Below, piece after piece: positions 25,837-35,015 of a DNA stretch of 50,735 bases (its first letter is position 1; each line of letters opens with the position of its first letter). This DNA comes from Oscillospiraceae bacterium (GTDB lineage: Bacteria; Bacillota; Clostridia; Oscillospirales; JAAYXM01). The position numbers were made by a program, and so were the translations under genes. The notes beneath the pieces are model-generated. The model worked only from the letters and a program-made list of their open reading frames with translations. It searched no databases and was not told the origin of the DNA. Location: the NCBI GenBank assembly GCA_017559985.1, contig JAFYPW010000028.1:1-50735 (forward strand), written 5' to 3'.

Positions 25837-26984
25837 TGGTTGAAAATTTATCAATACTTGGTTCTACGGGTTCGATAGGAACTCAGACACTTGATGTTGC
25901 AAGAAAACTTAATATAAAAGTTTTGGCAATTTCTGCAAACAAAAACATAAAACTTCTGGAAACGCAGGCAAGGGAATTCTCTCCAAAGCTTGTTGCCGTG
26001 GCGGATGAAGCACTTGCAAAAGAGCTTAAAACATCGCTTTCTGACACTTCCTGCAAGGTTGTTTCGGGAAAGGAAGGAATTCTTGAAGCGGCGTCGGTTT
26101 GTGATGCGGATACCGTTATGTCTGCGCTTGTCGGCATGGCGGGAATAGAGCCTACTCTTGCGGCAATAGACAGCGGAAAAAATATTGCCCTCGCAAACAA
26201 GGAAACACTTGTCTGTGCCGGCGAGATTGTTATGAAGAGAGCTTCTGAAAAAGGAGTAAAAATAATTCCGGTAGATTCTGAACATTCAGCGGTATTTCAG
26301 TCTTTGCACGCATCTGTGTCTCCCGGGTGCGAGCTTACCAGAATAATCCTCACGGCGTCCGGAGGTCCTTTTTACGGAAAGAAAAGGGAAGAGCTTTCGT
26401 CTGTTACCGTAAAGGAAGCTTTAAACCATCCGAACTGGGATATGGGGGCAAAGGTTACAATAGATTCCGCGACACTTATGAATAAAGGTCTTGAATTTAT
26501 TGAGGCGATGTGGCTTTTTGACTTGAAACCTGAAAATATAGACATAGTAGTTCACCGAGAGAGCATAATCCATTCTATGGCGGAATTTCGCGACGGTGCG
26601 GTTATAGCACAGCTTGGAACACCTGATATGAGAACGCCTATTTCGTTTGCGTTGACATATCCCGAGCGTATGAATTTTGGCGGAGATTATCTCGACTTTA
26701 CGAAGCTTTCAAGTCTTTCTTTCGGTTTGCCGGATATGGAAACTTTCAGGTGCCTTTCTCTTGCGTTGCAGGCAGCAAAACGTGGCGGAACAGCAGGTGC
26801 TGTTCTCAACGGCGCAAATGAAGCCGCTGTTGATCTTTTTCTCAATTCAAAAATAAAATTCCTTGAAATTGCAGAGTATATAGAAAGAGCAAGAGAAATT
26901 CTCGGAATAGTCGACGATCCTTCTCTTGAACAGTTGATTGCAGCATCTGAAAATGCAAAAAATACAGTTTATTCATTAGTTTAG
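25836..26984 (+). CDS. dxr: DXP reductoisomerase
   Basis: Dxr converts 1-deoxy-D-xylulose 5-phosphate to MEP, the committed step of the MEP isoprenoid pathway, with NADPH. The 382-residue product has the NADPH motif LGSTGSIGTQTLDV at the start, ANKETLV near residue 120, VDSEHSAVFQ near 148, and TASGGPF and NHPNWDMGAKVTIDSATLMNKG around 172-215. The TAATG junction with cdsA couples translation. Confidence 0.96.
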   Translation: MVENLSILGSTGSIGTQTLDVARKLNIKVLAISANKNIKLLETQAREFSPKLVAVADEALAKELKTSLSDTSCKVVSGKEGILEAASVCDADTVMSALVGMAGIEPTLAAIDSGKNIALANKETLVCAGEIVMKRASEKGVKIIPVDSEHSAVFQSLHASVSPGCELTRIILTASGGPFYGKKREELSSVTVKEALNHPNWDMGAKVTIDSATLMNKGLEFIEAMWLFDLKPENIDIVVHRESIIHSMAEFRDGAVIAQLGTPDMRTPISFALTYPERMNFGGDYLDFTKLSSLSFGLPDMETFRCLSLALQAAKRGGTAGAVLNGANEAAVDLFLNSKIKFLEIAEYIERAREILGIVDDPSLEQLIAASENAKNTVYSLV

Positions 26985-26987
26985 AAG

Positions 26988-28013
26988 GTGATTCTTATTT
27001 ATATTCTTCTTGTTATACTGCTTTTTGGTGCGCTTGTTGCAATTCACGAATCCGGGCATTTTTTTACGGCGAAATTATCCGGAGTAAAAGTTAACGAATT
27101 TGCGATAGGTATGGGACCTGCCATATTCAAAAAGCAATATGGCGAGACGCTTTATGCAATAAGGCTTCTTCCTTTCGGCGGATTTTGCGCGATGGAGGGG
27201 GAGGACGCAAAATCGGATGATCCCAGAGCGTTTGGAAACATATCGGTTTTTAAAAGAATAATTATAGTTCTTGCAGGGTCTCTGACAAACCTTGTCGCGG
27301 GATTTCTCGTTCTGGCTGTCGTTTTTGCGCCGGTACGTGAGTGGTATACTCCCATTGTTGAAAATGCCCCGGTTCCTGTTGAGGCGACGGAAAATGTCTT
27401 GCGGTCAGAAGATGTAATCCGGTCTGTTGACGGGTATAAAGTATATCTTTATAACGACATTTTTTTTGGCCTTGACCGAGGTGGAGAAGATCAGAAATAC
27501 GACATTGAAGTTTCGCGTAATGGAAAGAAAATTCTTCTTGAGAATGTTGTTTTGATAAGTGGCGGAGAAAATACGGATTCCGCAAATCAGATAACCTTTA
27601 AAATTCAGAAGAGCTCATTTTTGAATAAAACAGCTTTCGTTTTTAAAAACGGAGCAAATCTCGTGAGACTCGTTATTGTTGGTCTCTGGGATTTGCTGAG
27701 AGGTGCTGTTTCGACGGAGGGTATGGCAGGACCTGTCGGAATCGGTAAGATTATGGTCGATACTGCAAAGGTCAGTATGAGCTCGCTCTGGTATCTGCTT
27801 GCGTTCATTTCAATAAACCTTGGTGTTATGAACCTGCTTCCGTTTCCCGCGCTTGATGGCGGAAGATTTGTGTTTTTGTTAATTGAGCTTATCTTCGGAA
27901 AAACCGTTCCGAAAAAGTATGAGGGATACATTCATCTTGCAGGCCTTGCGATTCTTATGCTGTTTATGGTTTTTATAACGTTCAATGATATATCGGGTTT
28001 GATTTTTAAATAA
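26988..28013 (+). CDS. rseP: Site-2 intramembrane metalloprotease RseP/RasP
   Basis: This M50 protease cuts membrane proteins within the bilayer, such as cleaved anti-sigma factors and signal peptides. The 341-residue product has the zinc motif HESGH (residues 20-24) in the first membrane segment, one PDZ-like region in the middle and NLLPFPALDGGR near the C-terminus, providing the third ligand. It begins with GTG three bases after dxr, with only a weak ribosome binding site, which suggests coupling. The position between dxr and ispG is typical for Clostridia. Confidence 0.93.
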   Translation: MILIYILLVILLFGALVAIHESGHFFTAKLSGVKVNEFAIGMGPAIFKKQYGETLYAIRLLPFGGFCAMEGEDAKSDDPRAFGNISVFKRIIIVLAGSLTNLVAGFLVLAVVFAPVREWYTPIVENAPVPVEATENVLRSEDVIRSVDGYKVYLYNDIFFGLDRGGEDQKYDIEVSRNGKKILLENVVLISGGENTDSANQITFKIQKSSFLNKTAFVFKNGANLVRLVIVGLWDLLRGAVSTEGMAGPVGIGKIMVDTAKVSMSSLWYLLAFISINLGVMNLLPFPALDGGRFVFLLIELIFGKTVPKKYEGYIHLAGLAILMLFMVFITFNDISGLIFK

Positions 28014-28030
28014 GTGTTTGGTGAGAAGAT

Positions 28031-29077
28031 ATGGAAAGAAGAAAAACAAAGAAGATAATGGTCGGGAATGTGCCGGTTGGCGGAGATGCGCCGATAGCGG
28101 TACAGTCCATGTGCAATACCGATACCCGCGACATAGCGGCAACACTCGGACAGATGGAGCGGTTGCGCCATGCGGGATGTAAAATTGTGCGTGTTGCGGT
28201 AGTTGATAAAGAAGCTGCATTTGCAATAGGAAAACTTGCTGAGAAGGCAGAGATGCCCATTGTTGCCGACATACACTTTGACTGGAAGCTTGCGATTGAG
28301 GCTGCGGCAGCTGGAGCAGCTAAGATACGAATCAACCCCGGCAATATCGGAGACGATGACAGGGTGAACGAAGTTGTGCGCGCGTGCAGAAGCCGCAACA
28401 TTCCGATAAGAATAGGAGTAAACGGCGGCTCGCTTGAAAAGGGTGTCCTTGAAAAGTACGGTGTTTCTGCACGAGGTCTTGTAGAGTCTGCAAAATCACA
28501 CATTTTCATTCTTGAAAAATTCGATTTTGATGATATCTGCATATCGGTAAAGGCGTCATCCGTTGCCCTCACCGTGGATAGTTACAGGCTCCTTTCAAAA
28601 GAGGTTGACTATCCTCTTCACCTTGGGGTTACGGAAGCCGGAACGGTCAGGATAGGCCGTCTTAAATCGGCAATAGGCATCGGCGGTTTGCTGCTTGACG
28701 GAATCGGAGACACAATACGTGTGTCGCTTACCGAGGATCCTGTCTGTGAGGTTGAAACGGCGTATGATATACTGCATTCGATAGGAATGTCAGAAAATGT
28801 TCCTCAGCTTGTTTCTTGTCCCTCCTGCGGAAGAACGATGATTGACCTTATACATATTGCAAAAGAGGTTGAGGAGCGCCTTTCCGGAATTAAGAAACCA
28901 ATTAAGGTTGCTGTTATGGGTTGTGTGGTAAACGGCCCCGGTGAGGCAAGAGAAGCAGACATCGGAATGGCAGGCGGAAAAGAGCAGGGAATACTCTTTA
29001 AAAAAGGCGAGATAGTAAAAAAAGTGCCTATGGATAAAATAGTGGATGAGCTGATTTTGATGGCACAGGAAATATAA
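28031..29077 (+). CDS. ispG: HMBPP synthase IspG
   Basis: IspG reduces MEcPP to HMBPP in the MEP pathway using a 4Fe-4S cluster. The 348-residue product has VGGDAPIAVQSMCNTDT near residue 16, KIRINPGNIG near 97 and a C-terminal cluster region with CPSCGR, then GCVVNGPGEA and a conserved Glu. The short bacterial form lacks the plant-type insert. It lies between rseP and polC. Confidence 0.96.
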   Translation: MERRKTKKIMVGNVPVGGDAPIAVQSMCNTDTRDIAATLGQMERLRHAGCKIVRVAVVDKEAAFAIGKLAEKAEMPIVADIHFDWKLAIEAAAAGAAKIRINPGNIGDDDRVNEVVRACRSRNIPIRIGVNGGSLEKGVLEKYGVSARGLVESAKSHIFILEKFDFDDICISVKASSVALTVDSYRLLSKEVDYPLHLGVTEAGTVRIGRLKSAIGIGGLLLDGIGDTIRVSLTEDPVCEVETAYDILHSIGMSENVPQLVSCPSCGRTMIDLIHIAKEVEERLSGIKKPIKVAVMGCVVNGPGEAREADIGMAGGKEQGILFKKGEIVKKVPMDKIVDELILMAQEI

Positions 29078-29089
29078 AAGTAGGTTGTT

Positions 29090-32000
29090 ATGAATAAAGA
29101 AAACTTGAAACTTTTTGGCGAGGTTTTCAAGATAAGGGGCGATGACAAGCTTAAAACTCTTGAAAACACGGTTTATGTAAAGTCTCTTTCGGCTGATAAA
29201 ACAGAAAACAGAATAGTTGCAAATATTTTCTCCGAAAAGATACTTGGTTTCCGCGAACTTCGCGATGCGGAGCGGGTGATTTGTGAAAAGTACAGACTCA
29301 AAGAAGCAAGACTTATCCCGAATTACCCAAAAGAACTTTTCTGCGATGAATATTTTGCAGAACTTGAAAAAAGAATACTTGAAGAGTTTCCTTCGGCGAC
29401 AGGTCATTTTTCGGGAGCTGAATGGAGCATTGAGGACGATAACATACTCACGCTTAAATTACGCAGCGAGCCCAACGGATTTTTGGGTAGCTGTGTAAAC
29501 TTTATCAAAACTTCGGTTGATGCGGAATTTAGCATACGGATAGATGTTGAAGTAAAAACGTTTGAGGGAAAAGATTTGGAAGCGGAAGAACGCATAGAGA
29601 CGCTCCGGAGAAAGATTGAGGAGGAAGCGAAGGAGTCTGCAAACAAACCGAAGATGACACCCGCTCCCGAAGCACCGAAAGCAACGCCAGCAAAGACATT
29701 TATGAGAAGAAAGCTCACAGAAGAAAAAGGCGAGGTTGTTCTCGGAAAAGCTGCGTTTGGTGAGTATATAGACATAAGTGAAGTTGAGAACTCTTTTGGC
29801 GATATTTCTGTCAAAGGAGAGATTTTTGCTGTTGAAAGCAGAGTCTTTGAAGAACGGGGCGTTGCAACGCTCAGCTTTGATATGACGGATTTCAAGGGCT
29901 CCGTCAGGGTTGTTGTAAGAAATATAAAGCTTGAGAATTTATCTGATGTTGAATCAAAGCTTAAAAAAGGTGCATATGTGCATGTGTATGGTTCAACTCA
30001 ATATGATACATACTTGAAAGACACAATAATCCGCCCGAAAAACATTGTTCTGGGTGAGGCGGAGAAGCGACTTGACACGGCAGAAGAAAAACGTGTTGAG
30101 CTTCACCTGCATACAAGTATGTCAACAATGGACGGTGTAACACCTGTTGATAAGCTTATGAAGCGCGCTGCCGAATGGGGGCATAAGGCGATAGCAATAA
30201 CAGACCATGGCGTTGTTCAGGCGTTTCCGGAGGCTATGAAGGCGGCATCAAAGCTTGATATTAAAGTGATATACGGTGTTGAGGCATACTATGGCGGCAG
30301 TAAGAAGTCGCAGATAGTAACAGGAAACGTTCCTGGCAGTTTTGACGGTGAGTTTGTCTGCTTTGACATTGAAACGACAGGTCTTTACAAAAATACCTGT
30401 AAGATAATCGAAATTGCCGCGGCAGTGCTTAAAAACGGGGAAGTGTGCGATAAGTTCCAGACATATGTAAATCCTAATTGCGCAATACCCGAAAAGATAA
30501 CAGAGCTTACGGGCATTACAAATGCAACTGTTGCAAATGCTCCTGAAATTGGTGCAGCACTCCGTGATTTTTTGAACTTTGTTGATGGCAGACCGTTTGT
30601 TGCGCATAATGCGGAGTTTGATATAGGCTTTATACAGCAGGCGTGTGCAGAGCTTTCAATCGAGTATGATTTTAACTATATAGACACGCTCGAGCTTTCA
30701 AGAAAGCTTCTTCCCGATATTAAGAACCACAAGCTTGATACTGTTGCAAGAGCCTTGAAGCTTCCGAAGTTCGAACACCACAGGGCGCTTGATGATTCCG
30801 TAACCGATGCACTTATACTAAGAGAGCTTTTTGCTATGCTCCGCGAATTTTATGGAGTGACGACGGCAACGGAAATAAACACGGTCTCTTTTTCGGGTAA
30901 AACCAAGGACAGGCTGTCGAGATACCACATGATAATACTTGTAAAGAACTATGAGGGACTTAAAAATCTTTACAAGCTTATATCTGTTTCCCATCTTAAA
31001 TATTATAACGGCAGACCTATAATTCCCGCATATGAGCTTGAGGCGCACAGAGCGGGGCTTATTATCGGCTCTGCGTGTGAAGCGGGAGAGCTGTACAGTG
31101 CAGTCATAGAGGGGAAGAAGTTTGATGAGCTGAAAAAAATAGCGGAGTTTTACGACTTTCTTGAAATTCAGCCAATCGGCAATAATGCTTTTATGCTCAG
31201 TAACGGTATCGCTTCCTCAGAGGAGGATATAAGAAACTTTAACCGGACGATAGTAAAGCTCGGGGAAGTGCTCAACAAACCCGTGGTTGCTACCGGAGAC
31301 GTTCATTTTCTTGAACCCTATGACGAGCTTTACCGCCGTGTTCTTATGGCAGGGAAAAACTTTTCCGATGCTGATAATCAGGCGCCACTCTATCTCAAAA
31401 CAACAGATGAAATGCTCTCTGAGTTTTCATATCTCGGCAGGGAAAAGGCGTATGAAGTTGTCGTTAAAAACACAAATATGATAGCTGAGCTTTGCGAAGA
31501 GATAAGACCGATACCGAAGGACCCGTATCCTCCGTCGATTGAGGGCTCAAAAGAAGAACTTAAAATGCTCTGCTATACCAAAGCCCGCGAGCTTTACGGA
31601 GAAGAGCTTCACGAGGTGGTCCGGGACCGTCTTGAATATGAGCTTTCAAAGATTATCGGTCACGACTTTGATGTTATGTATATGATAGCGCAGAAGCTCG
31701 TTACAAAGTCGGTGTCAGACGGCTATCTTGTCGGCTCCCGAGGCTCTGTCGGTTCGTCGTTTGTTGCATTTTTGTCAGGTATTACAGAGGTAAATGCGCT
31801 TCCTCCGCATTACAGATGCAAGACGTGTAAGCACGTTGAATTTGTTGAGGGTGGAGAATTTGCGGCAGGTGCGGACCTTCCGGATAAAGCTTGTCCTAAA
31901 TGTGGGGAAAGGATGATAAAAGATGGGTTCAATATCCCGTTCCAGACTTTCCTTGGCTTTGACGGGGACAAGACTCCCGATATCGACCTTAACTTTTCGG

Positions 32001-33397
32001 GTGAATATCAGTCAACGGCACACGGTCAGGTCATCGACCTGTTTGGTGAGGGACACGTTTTCCGAGCGGGAACGGTTGCGACCGTAGCGGATAAGACTGC
32101 CTATGGCTACGTTAAAAAGTACCTTGAAGAGCGCGGTATGAATGTCAGCCGCGCAGAGGAAAACCGCATGACGGCAGGTTGTACGGGAATTAAGCGAACA
32201 ACAGGTCAGCATCCGGGCGGTGTAATGATTGTTCCCAAGGATAAGGAGATTTATGATTTCACGCCGGTTCAGCATCCTGCGGACGACAAAGACTCAGATA
32301 TCATCACAACTCATTTCGCGTATGAATATATCCACGACAATCTATTAAAACTTGATATGCTCGGGCACGATGACCCGACGATGATTAAGATGCTCGAGGA
32401 CCTTACGGGCGTGAATGCGAGGGGAATTCCGCTTGATGACCCTGAAACGATGAGCATTTTTACATCTATTGCCGCTATCGGAATAGATGCAGATGCTCTG
32501 CTTGGGAAAACGGGCTCGGTTGCCATTCCTGAATTCGGAACGCGTTTTGTGCGCGAAATGCTCAACGACACCAAGCCAACAACCTTTGACGAGTTGGTCA
32601 GAATCTCGGGTCTTTCACACGGAACGGATGTCTGGCTCAATAACGCACAGACTCTGGTCCGTGACGGCACTGCAACACTTAAACAGGTTATTTGTGCACG
32701 AGATGATATAATGCTCTATCTAATTGACAAGGGCGTTGACCCGAAGCTTTCGTTTACCATTATGGAAAGTGTGCGAAAGGGCAAAGGCTTAAAACCCGAA
32801 TGGGAAGAAGAAATGCTCTCGCATAACGTTCCGCAGTGGTACGTTGAGTCCTGTAAGAAAATCAAGTATATGTTCCCGAAGGCTCATGCCGTTGCGTATG
32901 TTATGATGGCTTTCAGGATTGCCTGGTTTAAGGTTCATCATCCCAAAGCATTTTATGCGGCATATTTTTCAATAAGGGCAAAGGCGTTTGATGCAGCGGT
33001 TATGACAAATGGAGATCAGGTTGTGCTTTCTAAAATTGAAGAGCTCAATTCGATGGAGAAGATTTCGCAGAAGGACGAGAATATGCTCGTAACGCTTGAA
33101 GTGTGCCACGAGTTTTATAAACGCGGCTTTAAGTTTGAGCCTATTGATTTGTATAAGTCCCACACAAAGAATTTCCTTGTTACGGAGGAAGGACTTCTTC
33201 CGCCTTTCACGGCAATATCGGGCCTTGGAGAAGTTGCTGCACAGAATATCGTTGAGGCTCGTGAAGAAGAGCCTTTTACATCGGTTGATGAAATTCAGAG
33301 ACGTTGCAGTAAGGTGTCAAAAGGTGTCATAGAAATGCTTGAAGCAAATAATGTTCTTGTCGATATACCAAGCACAAGCCAGATAACTCTTTTTTAA
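29090..33397 (+). CDS. polC: DNA polymerase III PolC, alpha subunit with internal exonuclease
   Basis: PolC is the main replicative polymerase of low-GC Gram-positive bacteria. The 1435-residue protein has an N-terminal domain, an OB-fold region, a PHP domain (LHLHTSMSTMDGV near residue 335) split by a DEDD proofreading exonuclease (CFDIETTGLYK near 425, HNAEFD near 505). A zinc cluster (CKTC and CPKCG, about 910-940) and the polymerase core with the catalytic PDIDLNFSG near 963 follow. Length and order are normal. It closes the pyrH-to-polC run. Confidence 0.97.
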   Translation: MNKENLKLFGEVFKIRGDDKLKTLENTVYVKSLSADKTENRIVANIFSEKILGFRELRDAERVICEKYRLKEARLIPNYPKELFCDEYFAELEKRILEEFPSATGHFSGAEWSIEDDNILTLKLRSEPNGFLGSCVNFIKTSVDAEFSIRIDVEVKTFEGKDLEAEERIETLRRKIEEEAKESANKPKMTPAPEAPKATPAKTFMRRKLTEEKGEVVLGKAAFGEYIDISEVENSFGDISVKGEIFAVESRVFEERGVATLSFDMTDFKGSVRVVVRNIKLENLSDVESKLKKGAYVHVYGSTQYDTYLKDTIIRPKNIVLGEAEKRLDTAEEKRVELHLHTSMSTMDGVTPVDKLMKRAAEWGHKAIAITDHGVVQAFPEAMKAASKLDIKVIYGVEAYYGGSKKSQIVTGNVPGSFDGEFVCFDIETTGLYKNTCKIIEIAAAVLKNGEVCDKFQTYVNPNCAIPEKITELTGITNATVANAPEIGAALRDFLNFVDGRPFVAHNAEFDIGFIQQACAELSIEYDFNYIDTLELSRKLLPDIKNHKLDTVARALKLPKFEHHRALDDSVTDALILRELFAMLREFYGVTTATEINTVSFSGKTKDRLSRYHMIILVKNYEGLKNLYKLISVSHLKYYNGRPIIPAYELEAHRAGLIIGSACEAGELYSAVIEGKKFDELKKIAEFYDFLEIQPIGNNAFMLSNGIASSEEDIRNFNRTIVKLGEVLNKPVVATGDVHFLEPYDELYRRVLMAGKNFSDADNQAPLYLKTTDEMLSEFSYLGREKAYEVVVKNTNMIAELCEEIRPIPKDPYPPSIEGSKEELKMLCYTKARELYGEELHEVVRDRLEYELSKIIGHDFDVMYMIAQKLVTKSVSDGYLVGSRGSVGSSFVAFLSGITEVNALPPHYRCKTCKHVEFVEGGEFAAGADLPDKACPKCGERMIKDGFNIPFQTFLGFDGDKTPDIDLNFSGEYQSTAHGQVIDLFGEGHVFRAGTVATVADKTAYGYVKKYLEERGMNVSRAEENRMTAGCTGIKRTTGQHPGGVMIVPKDKEIYDFTPVQHPADDKDSDIITTHFAYEYIHDNLLKLDMLGHDDPTMIKMLEDLTGVNARGIPLDDPETMSIFTSIAAIGIDADALLGKTGSVAIPEFGTRFVREMLNDTKPTTFDELVRISGLSHGTDVWLNNAQTLVRDGTATLKQVICARDDIMLYLIDKGVDPKLSFTIMESVRKGKGLKPEWEEEMLSHNVPQWYVESCKKIKYMFPKAHAVAYVMMAFRIAWFKVHHPKAFYAAYFSIRAKAFDAAVMTNGDQVVLSKIEELNSMEKISQKDENMLVTLEVCHEFYKRGFKFEPIDLYKSHTKNFLVTEEGLLPPFTAISGLGEVAAQNIVEAREEEPFTSVDEIQRRCSKVSKGVIEMLEANNVLVDIPSTSQITLF

Positions 33398-33473
33398 TGA
33401 AAAACACAAAAAACTTGCAAATTTTGCAGAAATATGTTATCTTTAATTAGATATTAAAAGCGAGGTGAAAGAT

Positions 33474-33920
33474 GTGCGCTTTATCCCGATAAATCTTGAT
33501 AACGTGAAAAATGCCGCTACAATGTTTGTTGGCATAGCAAACCGCGCTCCCTGGAATGCGGAATGGACATATTCTTCGGCATATGCCCGTCTTTTCACTA
33601 TTGCAAAGTCTGTCGGCTTTACAGGGTTTATAACAATGGACAACAACGGTTTACCCTGCGGTTTCATTATGGGCAACACGAAAAACCGGAGCGATGGAGG
33701 GCTTGATTTCGTTCTCTGCGAAATTTGTTATCAGAACAGCGAATCGGGTTTTATGTATGCACAGAAGACCCTTGATTACCTTGAAGAGCAGCTTGCGGCA
33801 CGACATATTGACCGTATGGTATATATGGAAGAGGGCGGAGATGCCGTTTCAAAGTATTTTGCCGCGTTGAACTTTTCTGAAATAGAAAAGGTTGTTGTGG
33901 TCGAAAAGAAAATCAAGTGA
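33474..33920 (+). CDS. GNAT-like N-acetyltransferase
   Basis: This 148-residue protein has the size and layout of a single-domain GNAT acetyltransferase. A helix-rich N-terminus leads to a strand with GFIMGNT, then CEICYQN, and a C-terminal helix and strand (VSKYFAALNFSEIEKVVVVEKK) that resembles the end of the fold. I chose GTG 33474 because GAGGTGA lies just upstream; the in-frame GTG at 33465 is part of that site. The acetyl-CoA loop is not clear, so function is uncertain. It stands between polC and fba. Confidence 0.6.
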   Translation: MRFIPINLDNVKNAATMFVGIANRAPWNAEWTYSSAYARLFTIAKSVGFTGFITMDNNGLPCGFIMGNTKNRSDGGLDFVLCEICYQNSESGFMYAQKTLDYLEEQLAARHIDRMVYMEEGGDAVSKYFAALNFSEIEKVVVVEKKIK

Positions 33921-33955
33921 TTTTTGCAATTTATTCAAAAAATGACAATTCACTC

Positions 33956-33983
33956 TTGATTTTCTTTGAAAATATGGTAAACT
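33956..33983 (+). promoter_or_regulatory. Vegetative promoter of fba
   Basis: TTGATT (33956-33961) and TAAACT (33978-33983) are 16 bases apart, with TG at 33975-33976 giving an extended -10. Transcription should start near 33990, a short leader before the AAGGAG at about 34002-34007. Confidence 0.75.
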
Positions 33984-34015
33984 AACATAGTGAAAAAATT
34001 TAAGGAGATGTATTT

Positions 34016-34945
34016 ATGCCACTCGTAACTTCAACAGAAATGTTCCGTAAAGCATATGAAGGCGGCTACGCGATAGGTGCTTTCAATGTAAACAACATGG
34101 AAATTGTTCAGGGAATCACAGAAGCAGCAAAAGAAGTTAATTCTCCGCTTATTCTCCAGGTTTCCGCAGGTGCAAGAAAGTATGCAAAGCACGTATACCT
34201 TATGAAGCTTATTGAAGCTGCAATCGAGGATACAGACCTTCCGATCTGCGTTCACCTCGACCACGGCGACAGCTTTGAAATCTGCAAGTCCTGCATTGAC
34301 GGCGGCTTTACTTCTGTTATGATTGACGGTTCAAAATATTCTTTCGAAGAGAATATTGAGCTCACAAAGAAGGTTGTTGACTATGCACACGCAAGAGGCG
34401 TAGTTGTAGAAGGTGAGCTTGGTAAGCTTGCAGGTATTGAGGATGACGTAAACGTATCCGATGAGGATGCACAGTTCACAAACCCTGCAGAAGTAGAAGA
34501 GTTTGTTACACGCACAGGCGTTGACTCTCTCGCAATTGCTATCGGCACAAGCCACGGCGCATTTAAGTTCAAGGGTGAGCCGAGACTCCGCTTTGACATT
34601 CTCGAAGAGGTTTCAAAGCGCCTTCCGAAGTTCCCGATCGTTCTCCACGGCGCATCTTCCGTTATACCGGAATATGTAGAAATGATCAATTCAAACGGCG
34701 GAAATATGCCGGGTGCACAGGGTGTTCCGGAAGCAATGCTTCGTCAGGCAGCAGGTATGGCAGTCTGCAAGATCAACATCGACTCTGACCTCCGCCTTGC
34801 TATGACAGGAACAATCCGTAAGTACTTTGCAGAGAATCCGGAGCACTTCGATCCGAGACAGTATCTCTCACCTGCAAGAGCAAACATTAAAGAGCTTGTT
34901 AAGCACAAGATTGTTAATGTTCTCGGAAGCAACGATAAGATATAA
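34016..34945 (+). CDS. fba: Class II fructose-1,6-bisphosphate aldolase
   Basis: Fba splits fructose 1,6-bisphosphate in glycolysis and makes it in gluconeogenesis, using zinc. The 309-residue product shows GAFNVNNMEIVQG near the start, the zinc-ligand region VHLDHGDSFE (about residue 80), a second ligand near EGELGKLAG (about 130) and VLHGASSVIPEY (about 210). TbpA/GatY-type paralogues share this fold, but the sequence fits the glycolytic aldolases of Clostridia. AAGGAG precedes the ATG. Its own promoter and the hairpin after it make it a single-gene unit. Confidence 0.94.
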   Translation: MPLVTSTEMFRKAYEGGYAIGAFNVNNMEIVQGITEAAKEVNSPLILQVSAGARKYAKHVYLMKLIEAAIEDTDLPICVHLDHGDSFEICKSCIDGGFTSVMIDGSKYSFEENIELTKKVVDYAHARGVVVEGELGKLAGIEDDVNVSDEDAQFTNPAEVEEFVTRTGVDSLAIAIGTSHGAFKFKGEPRLRFDILEEVSKRLPKFPIVLHGASSVIPEYVEMINSNGGNMPGAQGVPEAMLRQAAGMAVCKINIDSDLRLAMTGTIRKYFAENPEHFDPRQYLSPARANIKELVKHKIVNVLGSNDKI

Positions 34946-34962
34946 CTAATAGAACTAATTCG

Positions 34963-34992
34963 GGTGACAGACTGCTCTTGCGGTTTGTCACC
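34963..34992 (+). terminator. Hairpin after fba, probable terminator
   Basis: GGTGACAGACTGC pairs with GCGGTTTGTCACC across a four-base TCTT loop, with two wobbles. The following TGTGTTATTT is only partly T-rich, so termination may be incomplete and comEC could be read through. Confidence 0.6.
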
Positions 34993-35015
34993 TGTGTTAT
35001 TTGGGTTGTGGCGAT